Positions 60,691-64,000 of a stretch of DNA of 64,000 nucleotides are shown one piece after another. The notes beneath the pieces are model-generated. The model was not told the DNA's origin. It saw only the letters and a program-made list of their open reading frames with translations, and made no database searches. Positions within the stretch are counted from its first letter, which is position 1; every line of letters starts with the position of its first letter. The translations under genes and the position numbers were made by a program. Source of the DNA: Thermothielavioides terrestris NRRL 8126 (lineage: Eukaryota; Ascomycota; Sordariomycetes; Sordariales; Chaetomiaceae); the NCBI RefSeq assembly GCF_000226115.1, contig NC_016459.1, positions 2,589,501-2,653,500 on the forward strand. The letters run 5' to 3'.

Positions 60691-63600
60691 GTTTAACTAC
60701 CTTCCCGCCAATAGAGCATTTACTACTTCTAGGCGTAGATAAGATAAGTATACTCGGCGTCTCAACGCTAGCACTGAGCGGACCGGATACTACTATAAAC
60801 TACCCTAGCATCCTATAGGCTCCGGACCTAGATTAGGTTCGCAAGCACTTTTAACACCTATAAAAGACGATCGCTTGTTAGAATATAACTATTAAGGATC
60901 TTTATATAGCCTAGGTTGCTATAGCCTAGACTATAAACATTTCTATAGCGGCTAATACCCTAGTTCCAATAGCCAACGTTGTAGCTATAACCGCCCCTAG
61001 GATATAGTAGAAGCGCCTCCCTATAGGATAGCCCTTCGACGGTAAAAAGGAGCTCTTCGCTATTTAGAAGGCTATAATAGCGTATATCCTAGTAGTAGAC
61101 TAGGACTTTATTGGGGGCCTTTATAACCAATAGGTATTCGTCTAAGGCAACCTTAGCTAAAGAGTCTAGGCTAAGGTCGTAGCCTTCTATAAATCCAAAG
61201 AGCCTAGCTACAACTACGATCTAGGAGCGTTCCTTAAGTACTTTACAACGATCTATATAGATCCCTATAAATAGATTATAGCTTTAACGAAACTAGATAT
61301 ACTCTGTTAGAGAGACAATGAGCCGTTCTTCTCCTTTATTATTTACTTTAAAGCGAAGCTATCGAAGGCTAAAGGACTTAATTAGAGCAACAAGGTATAG
61401 CTTATTAAGTTATAACGATGCCTCTCTTTAAAGTTGAAGTACAACGTAGTAGGTTGGGGGGTCCTATAGAACGATTATACTATAGCTATTATAAGATACT
61501 ATAAGATCGCTACCGACCTAGAGGCCTTCGCTATAGAGGAGAAGCCTTAGCGATAGTAGAGTAAGTAGCCTAGGCCTAATATAGATATAGAGAAGAATAT
61601 AAACAGAGATATATTGATAACTAGGATTAATATAGCCTATACTGCCCTTGCTTAGGGGAGAGCTAACAAAGGTTATAGAGGAAAGTAGTAGTAAAGAGGA
61701 GGAAAACGAGGTATAAATACACTATAAGCGAAGTAGGTAAACAACAAGGTATATATAGTACATTAATAGGCTAGGGCTTATATCTATTATAGGCGCTAAG
61801 GTTACTTTATAGCCGTTTGTCCTTTCGCCTTAGCTAAGAGGCTAGTTCCTTAGGTCAATATTAATAAGTTGGAGGCTAAGGACTAGGTAGAGGAGGACTC
61901 CTTCTCTAAGGAGGAGGAGGGAAAAGAGTAGCCCCTATACAAAATCCTATATAAAGGCCGAAAGGACCTAACCATTTATAAAACAAGTTTATAGAGATTA
62001 GAAAGAGAATAGATAAACCCTCTTTCCTTATCCTAGTCTTCCTAAACTCCTTTAGTTTTATAAATATATAAGTAGATAGTAGGTACTAAAGCTATAGAGC
62101 TATTAGCGAAAGGGTATATTAGAGATTAGGGATTAAATAAACGAGCTTGCTAACCCTCTATACCCTAGGCGTTACTGTCAAAGGGGTATAAATTATAAAG
62201 AAGATTATATATATCGTCTATATTACAATAGATATTGATAGGTAGATAAGCGCTACTATATTCTATATAGTCCTAGGGCTAGCCTATAATGTTATTTTAA
62301 AGCTCCTTTAGATAAACTACTATAGAATTATACTAAACTTTATTAACGGGGTTCTCACTATCAATTCGTAAAGGGGACTATAGATATATAAGTGCTCTTT
62401 ATATTAGAAGAAGACTAATACTACCTAAATTATAGGTATAGTGTTTATAGGCCTAGCCTATAGGGTATAGAGAAAGAAGTCTAAAGGGACCTAGGACACA
62501 TTCCTTATTACTAGTATCTACGAGATAACTATTATTCTAGGAATAGCTATCTCCTAGCCCTAGGCCAACCTAGACCTAAGGGTTACTTTACCAAAGGAGC
62601 TATATAACTTCGTCGATCTCTTCGACAAGGAAAAGGTAAACGGCTTACTTCCTTATTAAAGGGAAGCTAACTATTATATTCGCTTTAAGATAGGCCTAGA
62701 TAGGAAGCCTTCTAAGCTCCTTTAGGGGCCTTTATATAATATACCAAAGGACTATCTCCTAGAGATTCGGAAGTAGGTCGTAGACCTAATAGACAAAGGA
62801 TAGATCTAGGTAAACTCCTTATTAGTAGTAGCCCTAGTCCTCCTTGCAAAGAAGCTAGGAGGAGGATAGAGGTTCTATATAGACTACTAGGCCTTGAACA
62901 AGATTACTAAGCAAGACTAGTACCTACTCCCCCTAATTAAGGAGACTCTTTAGTCCTTAGCTAGGGCTAAATAGCTTATAAAATTGGACGTTAAGGCTAT
63001 ATTCTACTATATCTAGATAGCTAAGGGGGATAAGTACCTTATAGCGTTTTATATAAAGTTCGGACTATTCGAATAGTTAATTTGCCCCTTTAAGCTTGTA
63101 GGTACTCCTATGATATTCTAGAGATATATCAACAACGCCCTCGGTCTAACGCTAGAAGACTATATAACGATATACCTCAACGATATCTTAGTATACTTAA
63201 GTAGGAGCTAGAAAGACTATATAAGGAAGGTATATAAGGTCTTTCGTAGACTAAGGGACATAGGTCTCAACTTAGACCTTAAGAAATATACCTTTATAGT
63301 AAAGGAGGTTAAGTACCTAGGGTATATCGTAGAGGTAGGAGTCTATATCTACCTCGACCCTAAGAAGATCAAGGCTATCTATAAATAAAAAGCGTCTTAT
63401 AGGGTCTAAGGAATATAGAGCTTCTTTAGATTCACTAACTTCTATTACAACTTTATCTCCAACTTCTCTAAGAAGGCGGCCCTATTGATACGCTTTACCT
63501 ATAAGAATATTCCGTTCTACTAGGGTAAAGAGGAATAGGACGCCTTCGATATACTTAAGGCTATGTTTATATCGGAGCCGATCCTCGCCTAGTAGGATCC

Positions 63601-64000
63601 TAAAAGAGAGATAATCATAGAAACAGACTATTCTAGTATAGCACTAGGCGGATATTTGTCCTAGTAGGGAGAGGACGAGGTTCTTTACCCTATAGCCTAC
63701 TACTCTATAAAACTAAGCTTAGCTAAATACAACTATATTATCTATAATAAAGAGCTATTAGCTATTATCTCTTATCTTAAAGCCTAGTCGACAGAGCTTT
63801 AAAGTATAGTAGCCCTCTTTATTATCCTAATCGATTATAAGAACTTTAAATACTTCTCCTAGCTATATCTAATTAATGAACAGTAGGCCTAATAGGCGAA
63901 GACGCTCTCCCTATTCAACTTCGAGCTAAAGTATCGACTAGGATCCTAGGCCTTACGCCCTAATATACTTTTCTAGTATAAATAGGACGAGCCTAAGGAC
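60442..64000 (+). mobile_element. Second copy of chromovirus A (truncated by window end)
   Basis: A 249-bp LTR (60,442-60,690) of the A family is followed by the same primer-binding arrangement (60,692-60,703), gag (about 60,870-61,950), and pol with RFYIDY then ALNKITK and the catalytic box YLNDILVY near 63,170-63,200. It runs into RNase H (KLSLAKYNYIIYNKELLAII near 63,710-63,770) at the end of the window. In its gag knuckle the last Cys is TGT, whereas copy A keeps the second Cys, so the copies complement each other. The 3' end and target duplication are outside the window. Confidence 0.9.

Larger units (their letters stand above)
10541..64000. other. AT-rich, RIP-mutated repeat block
   Basis: Composition changes within about 100 bases from GC-rich to AT-rich; for example, the 60-base line at 6121 has 45 G/C and the line at 31021 has 21. 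TpA is very frequent, CpA and TpG are scarce, and real coding traces are broken almost only by TAG/TAA stops where CAG, CAA or TGG would be expected. This is the signature of repeat-induced point mutation in ascomycetes. Pairwise differences between the two LTRs of element A are all transitions. The block is composed largely of the nested elements listed separately. Confidence 0.92.

Overview
The window looks like a filamentous ascomycete, most likely a Sordariomycete (Sordariales/Chaetomiaceae-like). This rests on short GT-AG introns, GC-rich third codon positions, the 396-residue vacuolar protease A, and a repeat block carrying the signature of repeat-induced point mutation (RIP). The species assignment is inference; no database was searched.

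Bases 1 to about 10,540 are GC-rich and gene-bearing. In order they hold the 3' end of an unidentified gene (+), vacuolar aspartic protease pep-4 (-), prefoldin subunit 3 (+), a Sec14-type phosphatidylinositol transfer protein (+), kinetochore protein Mis14/Nsl1 (-), and a small unrecognised gene (-) whose two coding frames meet at an 11-base homopolymer. These are unrelated housekeeping genes with no cluster logic. pep-4 and prefoldin share a divergent promoter region, and sec14 and mis14 converge.

From about 10,540 to the end (more than 53 kb) the composition switches abruptly to AT-rich, TpA-rich and CpA/TpG-poor sequence with almost no open frame over 60 codons. This is a RIP-mutated heterochromatic block made largely of nested transposons whose boundaries can be read. 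Gypsy element C (15,528-25,832, minus strand, 497-bp LTRs) interrupts an unidentified reading frame F. A class II transposase-like frame E (about 27.0-30.28 kb, continuing at 37.56-37.85 and 58.39-58.86 kb) is split by chromovirus B (30,277-37,558, minus strand, 334-bp LTRs) and by Gypsy element D (37,855-58,382, plus strand, 487-bp LTRs). D is itself split by chromovirus A (48,052-55,617, 260-bp LTRs, target duplication TAAAC). A second copy of A begins at 60,442 and runs off the window. Removing each insertion together with one target duplication rejoins the host reading frame in phase (B in E, D in E, C in F), which supports the boundaries independently.

The most interesting object is the family of C and D. 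Downstream of the usual gag-RT-RNase H-integrase order it carries a Ulp1/C48-type cysteine peptidase frame: a His-Trp motif, a YFDS-type motif and a W-E-C-G-like motif, with different residues preserved in the two copies. That module lies between two similar hairpin-plus-purine-tract sequences, one of which is the true 3' polypurine tract. Chromovirus A shows a Tf1/sushi-type self-priming arrangement, in which the putative primer-binding site is the exact reverse complement of a 12-base stretch inside the LTR. A further relic, G (11,739-13,857, minus strand), ends in 28-residue tandem repeats.
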